64,000 nt of DNA from Hoylesella loescheii (GTDB taxonomy: Bacteria; Bacteroidota; Bacteroidia; Bacteroidales; Bacteroidaceae): contig JADYUK010000009.1 of assembly GCA_021531755.1 (NCBI GenBank), positions 1 through 64,000 on the forward strand, read 5' to 3'. Under the pieces are notes generated by a model, which searched no databases, had not been told where the DNA came from, and was given only the letters and a program-made list of their open reading frames with translations. The position numbers and the translations under genes are program-made. Shown piece by piece: positions 28,137 through 38,663 of this stretch. Position 1 is the stretch's first letter. Every line of letters starts with the position of its first letter.

Positions 28137-29291
28137 ATGGACAAAACAAAACTCGCGGCACTCCCCGTGCTGTTTGGATTCTTCGTTATGGGATTCTGCG
28201 ATATCGTAGGTATCTCAAGTGATTATGCAGCCTCTGCGTTCAACTGGTCTCCCACCATGACAGGCCTCATTCCGAGTGCAGTCTTCATATGGTTCTTCTT
28301 CCTCGGTGTCCCCGTCGGTCTTCTCATGAACCGCATAGGGCGTAAGAACACTGTGTTGCTCTCTTGCGTTGTTACAGTTATCGGCATGTCCATCCCCCTC
28401 ATATCCTACAGCAGCGTCACTACTCTTGTGGCTTATGGTCTCCTCGGCATAGGCAATGCCATCCTGCAGGTATCACTCATGCCTCTTCTTAACGATGTCA
28501 TAACAAACGAGAGATTACGCACTCCTGCGCTGACTGGCGCCCAGGTTGTCAAGGCTGTGTGCTCATTTGTCGGGCCATACATTGTCCTTCTCGCTGTGAC
28601 ATACTTCGGTGGTGGCGACGAGCAGAAGTGGTATCTGTGTTTCCCTATCATGGGAGCCATTACCCTCATCTCCGGTCTGTGGCTTTGGGCGACACCTATC
28701 ACAGAGCAGAACACAGCTATTGTTTCAGAAAGCAGTATCTCGAAGACCCTTGCCCTGCTCAAGGACAAGAAGATTCTACTGTTCTTCTTCGGTATCTTCT
28801 TCATTGTCGGTGTCGATGTCTGCACAAATACAATATCCTCGAAAGTCATGATATCCCGCTTCGGGTATACGAAAGAGATGGCGGGTCTCGCACCACAGGT
28901 TTATTTTGTCCTGCGCACGATAGGAGCGTTCTTCGGTGTGTTCATGCTGACGAAGGTGGCAGAGCGCATGTATTTCCAGCTGAACATTGTCGCCTCGATA
29001 TTTGTTCTTCTTGTGCTGGCATTTGTTGAGAACGAGATTGTCAACTTCATCTGCATCGGAGCTCTCGGATTCCTCGGCTCAACAATATTCCCTATCATAT
29101 ACAACATGGCCATACGTCATCGGCCGGACAAGACGAACGAGATTGCCGGACTTATGATTATGGCTGTTGCCGGTGGCACAACGACATTCATCATGGGTGC
29201 CGCAATTGATTTCACCGGTATAGCAGGCGGTGCCATTATCATTCTTCTTGAGGTGATATACCTGACATTCTGCGCTTTCAAGAAAATCTGA
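28137..29291 (+). CDS. Sugar MFS transporter (FucP/GluP-like)
   Basis: A 384-aa, 12-helix major facilitator transporter. The first helix (LPVLFGFFVMGFCDIVG) and the cytoplasmic loop GLLMNRIGRKNTVLLS are typical of the fucose/glucose-galactose FHS branch. The second half repeats the pattern after a central loop (about residue 195). It is monocistronic: preceded by a good promoter with a long leader and followed by a strong terminator. The substrate is uncertain; fucose or another deoxy sugar is plausible given fucI elsewhere in the window, but the two are 17 kb apart. Confidence 0.85.
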   Translation: MDKTKLAALPVLFGFFVMGFCDIVGISSDYAASAFNWSPTMTGLIPSAVFIWFFFLGVPVGLLMNRIGRKNTVLLSCVVTVIGMSIPLISYSSVTTLVAYGLLGIGNAILQVSLMPLLNDVITNERLRTPALTGAQVVKAVCSFVGPYIVLLAVTYFGGGDEQKWYLCFPIMGAITLISGLWLWATPITEQNTAIVSESSISKTLALLKDKKILLFFFGIFFIVGVDVCTNTISSKVMISRFGYTKEMAGLAPQVYFVLRTIGAFFGVFMLTKVAERMYFQLNIVASIFVLLVLAFVENEIVNFICIGALGFLGSTIFPIIYNMAIRHRPDKTNEIAGLMIMAVAGGTTTFIMGAAIDFTGIAGGAIIILLEVIYLTFCAFKKI

Positions 29292-29323
29292 CACAAAAGC
29301 ACAGGACTCAAGCAGAACCGAAA

Positions 29324-29362
29324 CTGGGGCATGTGGAGAATGATTTTCTCCTCATGCCCCAG
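29324..29362. terminator. Bidirectional terminator between MFS gene and tamL
   Basis: A long hairpin, CTGGGGCATG / CATGCCCCAG with inner GGAGAA / TTCTCC, sits between two convergent genes, 33 nt after the transporter's stop codon. An ATTTTAT run follows on the plus strand. Confidence 0.8.
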
Positions 29363-29512
29363 GCATTTTATATGATGTTTTACAATTAGAATTCATTACC
29401 ATACCAACTGTACTGGTGTGGCAAGCCCCGTCCGAATCATCCTATGACAATTCATGACAAGCATCTGTGCATAACGGTCTACTACGCGGACAGCAACAAG
29501 AAGCTATACTAA

Positions 29513-31954
29513 TCAGAATGGGTAGCCTATGGCGAAGTTAAGACACTGGCCTTTAGAGAAGCTTGGAATATTGAAATATCCAGAGCGGCCGGTATCGTAT
29601 GGTGCGTGGACTATGAATCCCCAATCAAGACGTATGACAAAGAAGTCAAGGTCATAACGTATGCCGACACCTGCCGACACCGCTATGTCATTGGCAAAAC
29701 GCTTCAGGCGGAAGACTCCATTCTCCGCATACATACCCGTCTCCTGCATGTTCGACGCGTCGAACGATACATCCTCAGATATGCCGCTTCGCTCCGTCCT
29801 GCTCTTCACATCCCAGACATTACCCGCATCGACGAACAACGCTCCGTAGAGCGAGCCGAAGAGCCTGGGCCTGTACTCCAAGCTCGCGAGGAGCTTCAGG
29901 TTACCATTGGCGAGCAGATACATCGCGTCCTTGTTGTCATAATACGACGAGCCTGGACCGACGGCACGTGTGGAGAATCCTCTAAGGTCATTTGCGCCAC
30001 CCATATAGTATCGCTCAGAGAATGGGGTGTACGTCGAGTTGCCATAAGGATGCACATATCCTGCGAATGCATGTGCTACGACCTTGTTGTACGGTGATGT
30101 CATCCATGCTTTCCGCCACTCGGCCTCAACCTTCAGGTATTGCGAGAACGATGTCTTGAAGAGTTTCTTCTCCTTCTCGTTCCATCCTCCACCGCCTATT
30201 GTCTTGCAGAGATTCGTAAACGCTCCAGCCTCTGTCACTGTCAGCGTGAGCGACATAGGATTGCGCTCGCCGTCCTTTGACATATACGTGTACGAGTATC
30301 TCATCTTCGGTATGAGGAGGTTCTTGTTTGCCACCTGCATATAGACCGATTTGGCTATCAGCTCCTTATACGCCTCCTGCATCTTCCCCACATAGCTGTA
30401 GTCGATGGTCAGGGGCGAGAACGTATGTCTGTTCTTCTCTGTCGGCTGGAAGTTATAGAGCAGTTCTGCCGACAGTATGTTACGCATGAAGAATCCCGTC
30501 CTGTTTATCGTCTGGAATGAGACCCTTGTCAGTGTTGTCGGGGGGATATACCATCTTCTCCTCTTTTTCAGGAACGCCGGCAAGAGCAGCCGTGGCATCT
30601 CGAGCGACACATCGGCTGTGATGTCATAGTTTGTGGCACTGCCGCCAGGGGTGTTGCCCACCGCGAAGTCTGCATTGGCATTTATATTGAAGCTGAGGAG
30701 CTCAGCCCCTCTGAATGCGTTGCGCTTGGCAAAGCTCATACCGACGCCGGGGCCTCCTCGCCCAGATGTCTTATACGTGTAGTTTGCCATCACCGTGAAG
30801 TCATATGGCTTGTCGAGAACACAGTCAATGAGCATATCGAGCGAGTCACTGCGTTGGGTCATGTTAATGTCCACGGACGAGAATATCCCCTTTGTTGTAA
30901 GCCTCGACAGCGACTCCCTCAGCTTAGCCTGTGAGAACAGGCTGCCAGGGAATATCTGCATATCCTGCAGCAGGACTCTTGGACGCAGTGGTGGCCTGAA
31001 CGTTTTCTTCCAGTTCTCGCGTGTTACGGTTGTCTCCCCGTCGTCCGTCTTCTTAGGTCTGTTGGCATACTCCACAGTGAATCGCCGCCAGCTGAGCGTG
31101 TCATTCGGCTTTTCCATCATCTCCCTCCTGAGCCTTATGATTGTCTTCCCTATCACCCATGGTTTCCCAGCCTCCTCCGGCAGAGAGTCAACCTTGCAGA
31201 GCTGCAGGCATACACGTCCGGGCGTGCGCACAGTATCAGCGAGATACGTCAGATATGACTGCTGGAAATAGTAATACCCGTTATCCTTGAAGGCGTTATA
31301 TACCCTCATGCGCTCAGCGTCGAGGTCTGCCACAGAGAATGGGGCGCCTTTGCGTATCAATGATGGCGACGAGTAGATTATGCTGTCTTCCTGCTCCGTG
31401 AATCCTGTATACGATATGCTGTCGACAGTGAACAACGGCCCGGTATTGACAGTGTACTTCAGCTTTGCCGTGTGCGGCCGTGATATGGAGTCGTGGCGTG
31501 TTGTAGTGTTCTTGCCGTTGATGACCTCATAATCTACATTGCCTCTGAAATATCCTCTGTTCTGCAAGACATTCTCTGCCACAGAGACTCTCAGCTCGGG
31601 GTTCACCTCTGACATCAAGACAGGTGCCTTGCCGAATGTCTTCTGGACCCATTTCCCCACACCTCTGTCACTTTCCTTGCTGTCGAAAGCGTTGTATATC
31701 CATAGTGCGTAGGGTATGGTCCGATGGTATGACGACCCGAAGAACGCCCCGTTTGGTTCACAGGCTATTGCAGCCTCTATCTCTTCCTGTGTCTCGAGAT
31801 AGTGGTCAGCCTCCTTGCTTCCATTTGTCTTTGGAGTGTTGTATTGTGTAGCCTTCATGCCCGTGTACAACACATCGCCCGGCTCCAGAGATGATGTCTG
31901 TGAGCAGGATGTTATTATCATGAGCACTATGATGTATATGAGAATTCGTGGCAT
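29513..31954 (-). CDS. tamL: Outer-membrane lipoprotein TamL (BamA/TamA-like)
   Basis: An 813-aa Omp85-family protein. A lipoprotein signal ending ITSCSQ (Cys17) is followed by POTRA-like domains (roughly residues 80-380, including ENVLQNRGYFRGNVDYEV) and a C-terminal 16-strand barrel with the Omp85 signature GGANDLRGFSTRAVGPG and a terminal aromatic residue (FAIGYPF). The lipid anchor and the partner tamB gene directly upstream match the TamL/TamB translocation module of Bacteroidetes, which moves material across the envelope to the outer membrane. The gap to tamB (366 nt) contains a dispersed element. Confidence 0.9.
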   Translation of the reverse strand: MPRILIYIIVLMIITSCSQTSSLEPGDVLYTGMKATQYNTPKTNGSKEADHYLETQEEIEAAIACEPNGAFFGSSYHRTIPYALWIYNAFDSKESDRGVGKWVQKTFGKAPVLMSEVNPELRVSVAENVLQNRGYFRGNVDYEVINGKNTTTRHDSISRPHTAKLKYTVNTGPLFTVDSISYTGFTEQEDSIIYSSPSLIRKGAPFSVADLDAERMRVYNAFKDNGYYYFQQSYLTYLADTVRTPGRVCLQLCKVDSLPEEAGKPWVIGKTIIRLRREMMEKPNDTLSWRRFTVEYANRPKKTDDGETTVTRENWKKTFRPPLRPRVLLQDMQIFPGSLFSQAKLRESLSRLTTKGIFSSVDINMTQRSDSLDMLIDCVLDKPYDFTVMANYTYKTSGRGGPGVGMSFAKRNAFRGAELLSFNINANADFAVGNTPGGSATNYDITADVSLEMPRLLLPAFLKKRRRWYIPPTTLTRVSFQTINRTGFFMRNILSAELLYNFQPTEKNRHTFSPLTIDYSYVGKMQEAYKELIAKSVYMQVANKNLLIPKMRYSYTYMSKDGERNPMSLTLTVTEAGAFTNLCKTIGGGGWNEKEKKLFKTSFSQYLKVEAEWRKAWMTSPYNKVVAHAFAGYVHPYGNSTYTPFSERYYMGGANDLRGFSTRAVGPGSSYYDNKDAMYLLANGNLKLLASLEYRPRLFGSLYGALFVDAGNVWDVKSRTERSGISEDVSFDASNMQETGMYAENGVFRLKRFANDIAVSAGVGIRYDLDFFVIRLDWGFIVHAPYDTGRSGYFNIPSFSKGQCLNFAIGYPF

Positions 31955-31987
31955 AAGTAGGTGAGCAGAATTATTTTTAAGATGATT

Positions 31988-32088
31988 ATATTGATTAGTG
32001 ATGCAGAATCAGTATGTGACATTAAGAAGTGTAGTGGCTCATACTCGACTGCTGTCACTTGCTGATAATGCGCAGTAGGCGGTGCAAC
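31988..32088 (-). repeat. Dispersed ~100-nt element, copy 1
   Basis: Colinear with 40156-40257 over about 100 nt and roughly 70% identical by eye. Shared blocks include ATGCAGAATCAG, TGACAT, CGAC, TCACTTGCTGA and AGGC..TGCAA. It lies 34 nt upstream of the tamL start codon, in the same orientation relative to the gene as copy 2 is to the TetR gene. The rest of this 366-bp gap shows no gene. Confidence 0.75.
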
Positions 32089-32320
32089 GTTTTCGTTAAG
32101 CCAGATGAGCAGAGCCAAACTTGTTTGAGCTCTGCCATGGCGAGAAAACGAAGGTATTTATACCAAGGATTATATGGATAATTCTTCACACCTACTTGAT
32201 ATTATTTTCCTCCATGTGTTTTGTTATTCCCTGGCTGTCTGCTGTGGTTGCCATCGCGGTCAGCCTCATAGCCTGTGGCCTCCGTAATGCATATTCCACT
32301 GCGTCACGCCCGTCTTGCTG

Positions 32321-35300
32321 TCATTGCCTTAATGAGTCGGCAGGGACAGTGTCCCTGACTTCTTTCCTCGCAGTCCCGCTGCCGAAGCTGAATATATCCT
32401 TGAAGTTCTGCAGCTTCCTCTTCCACATATATCCTGCTCCATACTGGTCGAGATAACCCTCCAGATAGTCATAGACATCATGCTTATAGAAGAGTCTCAG
32501 ATACTGGTTTGATGTGTCAGACAGCCTGTACTGCATCTCAATATTGTCGAAGAACGACGGAGTCTTCCCATCATTCTGTGTTCCAGTCGATATCTTTCCT
32601 CCGACAGCTACAGAGACGCGGTTGTTCCAGAAACGCTTCGCGAACTTGAACGAGTAGTCCATCGACATTGTGCCGTCGGCTCTTGTGTTGTTCTCAAGGC
32701 CAATCGAGAGGTCGAGAGTCTTCAACGCCGCTCCCGCAATATTGTTTATCTCCTGCTGGAGGAACGAGCTGAGCGCGGAGTTCATGGTCACTCCTGCCGT
32801 GTTGGTGTCGGCGAGATACATGCCTGTTGTCAGCATGGTCACAGCGAGTTTTCCCCTTTCCTCCATCGACATTCTCGACAGGGCGTCGTTCGTCTGCTGG
32901 TCCTCAGGGGCTGAGATGATGAACTCGAGTCCCATGTCCTGTAGTGTCTTTGATATCGCCACGCCACATGTGAACTCCACTGTCCTGCTCTGGCCGTCCT
33001 CAGTCACTGTCGCACGGTTCTTCTCTGTCGCGGTGATATTGAGCCTTGGGTTCATGATATCACCGGTAAACTCTATATAGCTGTCTTCTGATATGGTGAA
33101 GGTTTTGAGCGGGATGACAGGCAGTGAATATTTCATCTCACCCTGGGCTATGGTGTATCGTCCTGTCATAGAGAGCTTGTCTGCGGCATACCTCATTCTC
33201 AGGTCTCCACTTCCCGTTATGTCGAGATAGTTGGTGTGGTTGGTGTTCATCCAGCATGTTATGTGCGAGCCCGACATGACGCTGATGTTCAGGTTTACAT
33301 CTATACCATCCACCGTGGGCAGCACTGTGGGCTGTGCCTGTGGTTGGGTGAAGTCGGTAAACTTGACCAGCTCCTTAAGCCTGTTGTCTGTCGTGATAGG
33401 CGAGTCACGCAGTATGTAGTAGAGGTTTGTCGACGGGAGCACATCGAGCTTCGCCCTCACTGCGAGATGGTCCACCGGTCCCTGTATCGAAGAGAAGAAA
33501 TTGACGTAGGCCTTTCCATAAGCCTCTGAGCGTCTGTTCTCCTTGGCGTTTATGATGAGGATATTCTCACCCCTCACCTTGAGGTCGACAGTCATGTTTG
33601 AGAGTTCCTGCATGTCACAGAATCCGTTCACTGTCAGCGGTTTCTTGTTCGAGTCATAGAAGGCGAAGTCCCTGAACAATATCTTTGAGTCCTCTATCTG
33701 GACAGGGGCTTTGTCTATCGCGAGCTCCACTCCGTATGGCACAGAGATTAGCTTGGCATTGCCGAGGTACATCTCTCCATTCACCACAGGTGCGTCTGTA
33801 CGTCCTTTCACCGAGAGGGTTCCGCGTCCTGTCCCCGCGAATCCTATTATCTGGTCGGGTATGAATCCGTTGATTATATCCATCGGGGTGTCATTCAGAG
33901 TCACCTCCGCGTCTATATGGTCTATCGTCCCGAATCTGTATGTACCGACTATAGACGCCACCTCGTTTCCGTCCTTCAGCAGTATTCCGTCGACATGGTG
34001 CGTTCCGTCCTGCTGTGGCATGTAGACAATCTCTGCCGAGATATTGCCCATGGCACATCCCTCATACACGAGGTCTCTCGTGTTTATATCGCCCGAGATA
34101 GACATGGCGTCAGGCTCCACGACAAAATGGAAGTCACCGTCGAGCACACCTGTCACACTCGGCGTGTAAGGCAGGATGGAGAGTATGCCGGCGATATCCA
34201 GCTGGTGGACAGAGAATGTGATATCCTGCAGGGCTGTGGCATTCTCGTCGTCGGTATATATCTGTATACCGGTGCCATCGTCTGCCACAAGCTTCACATC
34301 GGCAGAGACTCTCATGTCACGTGTCAGAGTGACATGGTTGTCCTTGTTTGGAGCGAAGGCTCTATATCCCAATATCTGTTTCCTGTCTGCTATGGCCATG
34401 CGTATGCCGTCGGGCTGCATCAGCGCCTCAAGCCCTACATCTATACCACGCCTTCCGTTGCCGTCGTCAATGGTGAGATCCATTGTCGTTCCGTTAGGTT
34501 TCATCTCTCCTGCCAGAATGGCCTTGAAGGTATACTGCGGGTTGTCCTTACCGTTCTCGACACCAAGCGTGTAGTTCGTGTTGTCGTCGTCCGACTCCAC
34601 ATCGAGGCTTATAGCGTCGAGCTGCAAGCCCTCCATCTTCAGTGTGTCGATTTTCATCTCGCCGTTTATTCCCGCTACAGGCGATGTCTTTACGTTGGCG
34701 TAAACCGAGGAGAATTGATATCCCATTCTCTGTACAAGCCTTGCCATTGTGTTTTCTGTTCCTGACGTGAGATAAATGTCTGCCTCGGGCAGTTTCCTTC
34801 TGAGTGCCATCTCGTCGATGATACGCTCATTTATCTGTCGGTTTATCTCCTTCGTCATAGTCTCTGACAGAGATGCCAGACGCGCCACACCGCCTCTTGC
34901 GTCCATACGCAGGTGGAAGTCGCCACAGTCCACGACGGCATGTGTCGTGTCCGGGTGTGTCATTATGTCCAGCTCTATGTCGTTAGGATGGAAGACGCTT
35001 GCAGAGTCCGTTATCCTTATGTCAGAGACATGTCCCATGACGACATAGTTCTCCTTCATGTCCATATCGACATCAAGGTGTCCGCACGCTCCTATCGAGA
35101 GTGGCACCTTTGTCAGGCGTAGCGCATAGAGGTCTATGTTCTTTATGTCTGCTCCGACGGTTGCCTTTATCTTCTTCTTGCTCAGCAGGGCGTCGAGGGC
35201 TATATCTCCATCGAGTATCTCGTTCTGGGACGTTATATTCGCGCGTGCCCTGCCGTTGGCGAGAGTGACATCGGCCATTGCTCCCGAGAGGTCATAGCCT

Positions 35301-36865
35301 GAATACATGAACGCCCCTACCCTCGCCTTCGCTGTCATCATCGTATTTGGCGAGAGGAGAGCATATCCACGTCCCTTCACATCGATGTTTCCCGTGAAGC
35401 GTCCCATGCCATATCCCGGCATGAAACGGTTTATGTTAAGGCGATTGACATTTAGTCTCGCGTCGTATGCCATGGTGGCGGCATTGAAGTGTGCCGTACC
35501 TGTCACGCTGCCATTCCTTCCTGCCGCATTGAGCCTTATCTTGGCATCGGCCATCAGGCTGCCAGGGTTGTCAAGCGATAACATGGTGCCGTCGACATCT
35601 GCCGATGCGAGACCAGGGATATCCATGTTGACGTCTTTCAATACCATGCGTCTCATATTCCCGCTCAGCTCCCCACGCAGTGTGGCAGGCTGCTTCGGCC
35701 ATTGCCTCATAATCTCTTTCGGAATCATATCTCCAGCGAAGAACATCACATCCGGTTTCCCTATGCTCATATCCACAGCAGCCTGCATCCGGCCAGGGTT
35801 CTTCTCGTCGAATGTGCTCATATCGAGGTCTGCCCATCCCGTCACTGCCGACCATGGTGTCTTTACATCGAGCCCTCTGACATGTATGCTCAGCGAGTCT
35901 ATCCTCACGTCTGCTACGGCCGATGATATCCTGAATCCGCCATCGCCTGTCTCTCCGAGAGCCGCCACGCCTTTGCCTGGCTTAGGCAGACGGAAGTCTG
36001 GCCACAATGTCGTATTGCAGCTTCTTATCTTCATGGCTATATCTGGGGCTGCCAGATACAGGGAGTCTATGCCTATGTTAAGTCGTGATGCTGTTATATG
36101 GTTCGGGTCGAATCCCTTCTGCTTTACTGCGAAGCGGTTATCGTATGCTATATCGGTATTCCTGACATCAATGGTTGCTATCTTGTAGACGGCGTTATAC
36201 AGGTCGAAGAATCCATCTCTTGCCTCCACCTTCTCCATGCATATCTCAGCGTTCAGCGTGTCTCCTGGCATATGGACCATAACCCTCGACCTCTGCACGT
36301 CAAGTTTCCTAAGCCGTATTTTCCATGGTGTCTTTGTTGTCGTCGTGTCTTTCTGCGCCGTGTCGGCGAGGCATATGTCGAGGTCAGCATCTGCCATGAC
36401 AACATTGTTGAGCAATAACGTGTCACGGTTCAAGTCTATGCCATGGCTCGTCACGAGAGCGTGTCCGACGAATCCCTTCACCCTGACATCGGGTATCATT
36501 GTCGCGGTATTCATCGCAACGCTGTCTATCTGCATGATATCAATATTCACCTGCCCATCAAACAGCGGCCTCATCTGCACCTCACAGATAATGCTCCCTG
36601 CATTCACAATCGTGTCGCGTCTCTGTGGTATGCTGTCGTTCGGCTTTACCGCCCTCAGCCCATTTACCTTTAGGTCGAGTGGAAAGCACAGTCTGACATC
36701 ACGTATAGACACATCCATGCCCATATGTTCTGAGGCATAATCGGCTGCTATGCCTACTGCCCATCGTTGGACTGGCGGACAGTAAAGCAGAATGGCGAGC
36801 AGCACGAACAGCACGAAAGGCGATGCTACTACAGCTAATATGGCATATATGATTTTTCTTCGCAT
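32321..36865 (-). CDS. tamB: TamB-like translocation/assembly module protein
   Basis: A very large (about 1514 aa) inner-membrane-anchored, periplasm-spanning protein. One N-terminal membrane segment (MRRKIIYAILAVVASPFVLF) precedes over 1300 residues of repetitive beta-structure forming a bridge-like groove. The C-terminal DUF490/TamB domain includes ITGSGDLRMRY, GDIMNPRLNITATEKN and the final barrel-docking part. The ATG at 36865 is preferred to the one at 36907 because it begins the membrane anchor. It is transcribed ahead of tamL. Homologues shuttle lipids or help assemble outer-membrane proteins. Confidence 0.9.
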   Translation of the reverse strand: MRRKIIYAILAVVASPFVLFVLLAILLYCPPVQRWAVGIAADYASEHMGMDVSIRDVRLCFPLDLKVNGLRAVKPNDSIPQRRDTIVNAGSIICEVQMRPLFDGQVNIDIMQIDSVAMNTATMIPDVRVKGFVGHALVTSHGIDLNRDTLLLNNVVMADADLDICLADTAQKDTTTTKTPWKIRLRKLDVQRSRVMVHMPGDTLNAEICMEKVEARDGFFDLYNAVYKIATIDVRNTDIAYDNRFAVKQKGFDPNHITASRLNIGIDSLYLAAPDIAMKIRSCNTTLWPDFRLPKPGKGVAALGETGDGGFRISSAVADVRIDSLSIHVRGLDVKTPWSAVTGWADLDMSTFDEKNPGRMQAAVDMSIGKPDVMFFAGDMIPKEIMRQWPKQPATLRGELSGNMRRMVLKDVNMDIPGLASADVDGTMLSLDNPGSLMADAKIRLNAAGRNGSVTGTAHFNAATMAYDARLNVNRLNINRFMPGYGMGRFTGNIDVKGRGYALLSPNTMMTAKARVGAFMYSGYDLSGAMADVTLANGRARANITSQNEILDGDIALDALLSKKKIKATVGADIKNIDLYALRLTKVPLSIGACGHLDVDMDMKENYVVMGHVSDIRITDSASVFHPNDIELDIMTHPDTTHAVVDCGDFHLRMDARGGVARLASLSETMTKEINRQINERIIDEMALRRKLPEADIYLTSGTENTMARLVQRMGYQFSSVYANVKTSPVAGINGEMKIDTLKMEGLQLDAISLDVESDDDNTNYTLGVENGKDNPQYTFKAILAGEMKPNGTTMDLTIDDGNGRRGIDVGLEALMQPDGIRMAIADRKQILGYRAFAPNKDNHVTLTRDMRVSADVKLVADDGTGIQIYTDDENATALQDITFSVHQLDIAGILSILPYTPSVTGVLDGDFHFVVEPDAMSISGDINTRDLVYEGCAMGNISAEIVYMPQQDGTHHVDGILLKDGNEVASIVGTYRFGTIDHIDAEVTLNDTPMDIINGFIPDQIIGFAGTGRGTLSVKGRTDAPVVNGEMYLGNAKLISVPYGVELAIDKAPVQIEDSKILFRDFAFYDSNKKPLTVNGFCDMQELSNMTVDLKVRGENILIINAKENRRSEAYGKAYVNFFSSIQGPVDHLAVRAKLDVLPSTNLYYILRDSPITTDNRLKELVKFTDFTQPQAQPTVLPTVDGIDVNLNISVMSGSHITCWMNTNHTNYLDITGSGDLRMRYAADKLSMTGRYTIAQGEMKYSLPVIPLKTFTISEDSYIEFTGDIMNPRLNITATEKNRATVTEDGQSRTVEFTCGVAISKTLQDMGLEFIISAPEDQQTNDALSRMSMEERGKLAVTMLTTGMYLADTNTAGVTMNSALSSFLQQEINNIAGAALKTLDLSIGLENNTRADGTMSMDYSFKFAKRFWNNRVSVAVGGKISTGTQNDGKTPSFFDNIEMQYRLSDTSNQYLRLFYKHDVYDYLEGYLDQYGAGYMWKRKLQNFKDIFSFGSGTARKEVRDTVPADSLRQ

Positions 36866-37036
36866 AAGCAGGTGTGCATAATCATGAACAAAAGTATATG
36901 TCGGCAAAGTGTCTCGCTCTCTTTCCCACGGACATCTTCCCCGTAGTATTCAGCAAAACATATTGCCAGCAAATCGACACCATGGCATAGGGGAAAACAT
37001 AGTCTCATCTCCCGTCAGCCACAATTCTTGTATATG

Positions 37037-37068
37037 CAAAGATAGTGTTTTTAATCAATTCATGCAAG
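37037..37068 (-). promoter_or_regulatory. Promoter for tamB-tamL
   Basis: On the minus strand CTTG (37065-37068) is followed after 20 nt by TATCTTTG (37037-37044), a near-consensus Bacteroidetes promoter with a leader of about 170 nt before tamB. Confidence 0.6.
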
Positions 37069-37251
37069 TGTTTTTCATATTAAATAACAATAGGCGGTCT
37101 AAAAAAAGCTATAATAACACTCCCCAGTAATTATCAACAAAAGTACCGCCCAGTCCATCCACCCAAGCTGTTCATCCCACCAGTCTCGCCGCTACCCATC
37201 TCGCTCATGCCTCTATCATGCCTCTATAGTTCCACCCTCATAACCTCCACA

Positions 37252-37690
37252 ACCATCCGTGACATTCCGCGTGAAAAAAACTAATTCGCAAATTCGTGAC
37301 CAAGAACATGTCTTGTGACAAAGAAAACCTCCGTGACTCTCCGTGTGAAAAGAAATTCGACAATTCGATAATTCGTGACATAAATCCCGAGACTCTCCGT
37401 GACTCTCCGTGTGAAGAAAAAAATTCGACAATTCGCAAATTACTTCCCGTTGGTCAGTGGGTCCAAAGGACAAGTCTCGGGACAATAAGACCGTGACTCT
37501 CCGCGATTCTCCGTGTGAAAATAAACCAATTCGCAAATTCGGGACAATAAAACCGTGACTCTCCGTGATGCTCCGTGTGAAAATAAACCAATTCGCAAAT
37601 TCGATAATTCGGGACAAGAACCATCCGTGTGAAGAGTAAACCTGATATCCCGCGTGAAGAGCATCCGTGTGACAGCAGCGCTTTCGCCCG
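37252..37690. repeat. Intergenic repeat array A
   Basis: Irregular tandem array built from three phrases: CCGTGACTCTCCGTGTGAAG, AATTCGCAAATTCG/AATTCGATAATTCG, and a longer block CCCGTTGGTCAGTGGGTCCA..GGACAAGTCTCGGGAC at 37446-37482. The same phrases make up arrays B (41036-41470) and C (42975-43412). The minus strand stays open across it for 187 codons, but the translation is a low-complexity echo of the repeat and is not taken as a gene. It lies directly downstream of the RluA-type gene. Confidence 0.85.
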
Positions 37691-37696
37691 GGACTT

Positions 37697-38365
37697 CTAC
37701 GGTTCAATAGCCCTCCACAGTCTGTCATCAGGGACGCCGGCAGAGACATCAACCACAGTCTTCGAGACAGGATGCACAAACTCCACCCTGCGGCTCATCA
37801 GAGATATCGACCCATCGGGATTACTGCGGGGTGCACCATACTTCAAGTCACCCTTTATGGGGCATCCCATTGCCGCCAGCTGACACCGTATCTGGTGGTG
37901 GCGCCCAGTATGCAGCCTCACCTCCAGCAGCCAATATCTGTCGCTATGGCCTATCGTCCGATATTCCAGCACGGCATGTTTCGCCCCGTTCACCTCATGG
38001 TCATGACAGTAACTCTTGTTCTGGCGCTCGTTACGAGTTATCCACCCCTCCAGCCTGCCCTCAGGCTTCTGTGGCGGGCGGCATACAATAGCCCAGTACG
38101 TCTTCTTCACATCATGGCTCTGGAACATCTTGTTCAGCCTCGCCAGGGCCTTTGAAGTCCTTGCGAACACCACGAGTCCCGACACCGGTCTGTCAAGACG
38201 GTGCACCACGCCGAGGAATACAGCCCCCGGTTTCTGGTATTTCTCTTTTATATACATCTTGACAATCTCCGACAGCGGCACATCGCCAGTCTTATCGCCC
38301 TGCACGATTTCTCCGCTCGCCTTATTGACTATTATCACGTGATTGTCCTCGTAAACGACCTCCAT
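37697..38365 (-). CDS. RluA-family pseudouridine synthase
   Basis: A 222-aa RNA pseudouridine synthase. The catalytic loop VVHRLDRPVSGLVVFA carries the conserved aspartate, and the LHTGRHHQIRCQLAAMGCPIKGD block is typical of the RluA/RluD branch. It lacks an N-terminal S4 domain, so it is one of the short members (RluA/TruC-like). The target site (rRNA or tRNA) cannot be assigned. The start EVVYEDNHVIIVNKASG is the normal family N-terminus. Confidence 0.93.
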   Translation of the reverse strand: MEVVYEDNHVIIVNKASGEIVQGDKTGDVPLSEIVKMYIKEKYQKPGAVFLGVVHRLDRPVSGLVVFARTSKALARLNKMFQSHDVKKTYWAIVCRPPQKPEGRLEGWITRNERQNKSYCHDHEVNGAKHAVLEYRTIGHSDRYWLLEVRLHTGRHHQIRCQLAAMGCPIKGDLKYGAPRSNPDGSISLMSRRVEFVHPVSKTVVDVSAGVPDDRLWRAIEP

Positions 38366-38565
38366 ATACCTTCAGTTTCATAAAAATGGTTTCCTACGTG
38401 TCACCACCATAATGACATTCATCTTCTTTATCGTTCAGCCTTCACTCCAGCCCTCGGCTTAGTCCCAGGCATCATTATAACAGCCTCCGCGGCTACAGTC
38501 CTGTCGAAAGCAATGCATCTCAACAGTATCGCTGCGATGCATAAACCCCTCCCCCTCAGTCGAAC

Positions 38566-38600
38566 AAGGCAGGTTCCACGTTATGTATAGAACCTGCCTT
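38566..38600 (-). terminator. Hairpin downstream of fabG
   Basis: AAGGCAGGTTC pairs exactly with GAACCTGCCTT around a 13-nt loop. It lies 64 nt past the fabG stop codon in the 298-bp gap to the RluA gene, which holds nothing else. Confidence 0.65.
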
Positions 38601-38663
38601 TATCATTCACTCCGTCACACATACAGGGTGACAGAGGCGTCATTCCGCTTGTTATGCGAATTA

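Noticed and set aside
37216..37779. 187-codon open frame on the minus strand over repeat array A, with similar frames over arrays B (41074-41517) and C (43014-43487)
   Set aside because: The translations are echoes of the nucleotide repeat, with shuffled ELSN/HTESRG peptides and no stable domain; array A's frame also overlaps the RluA gene end.
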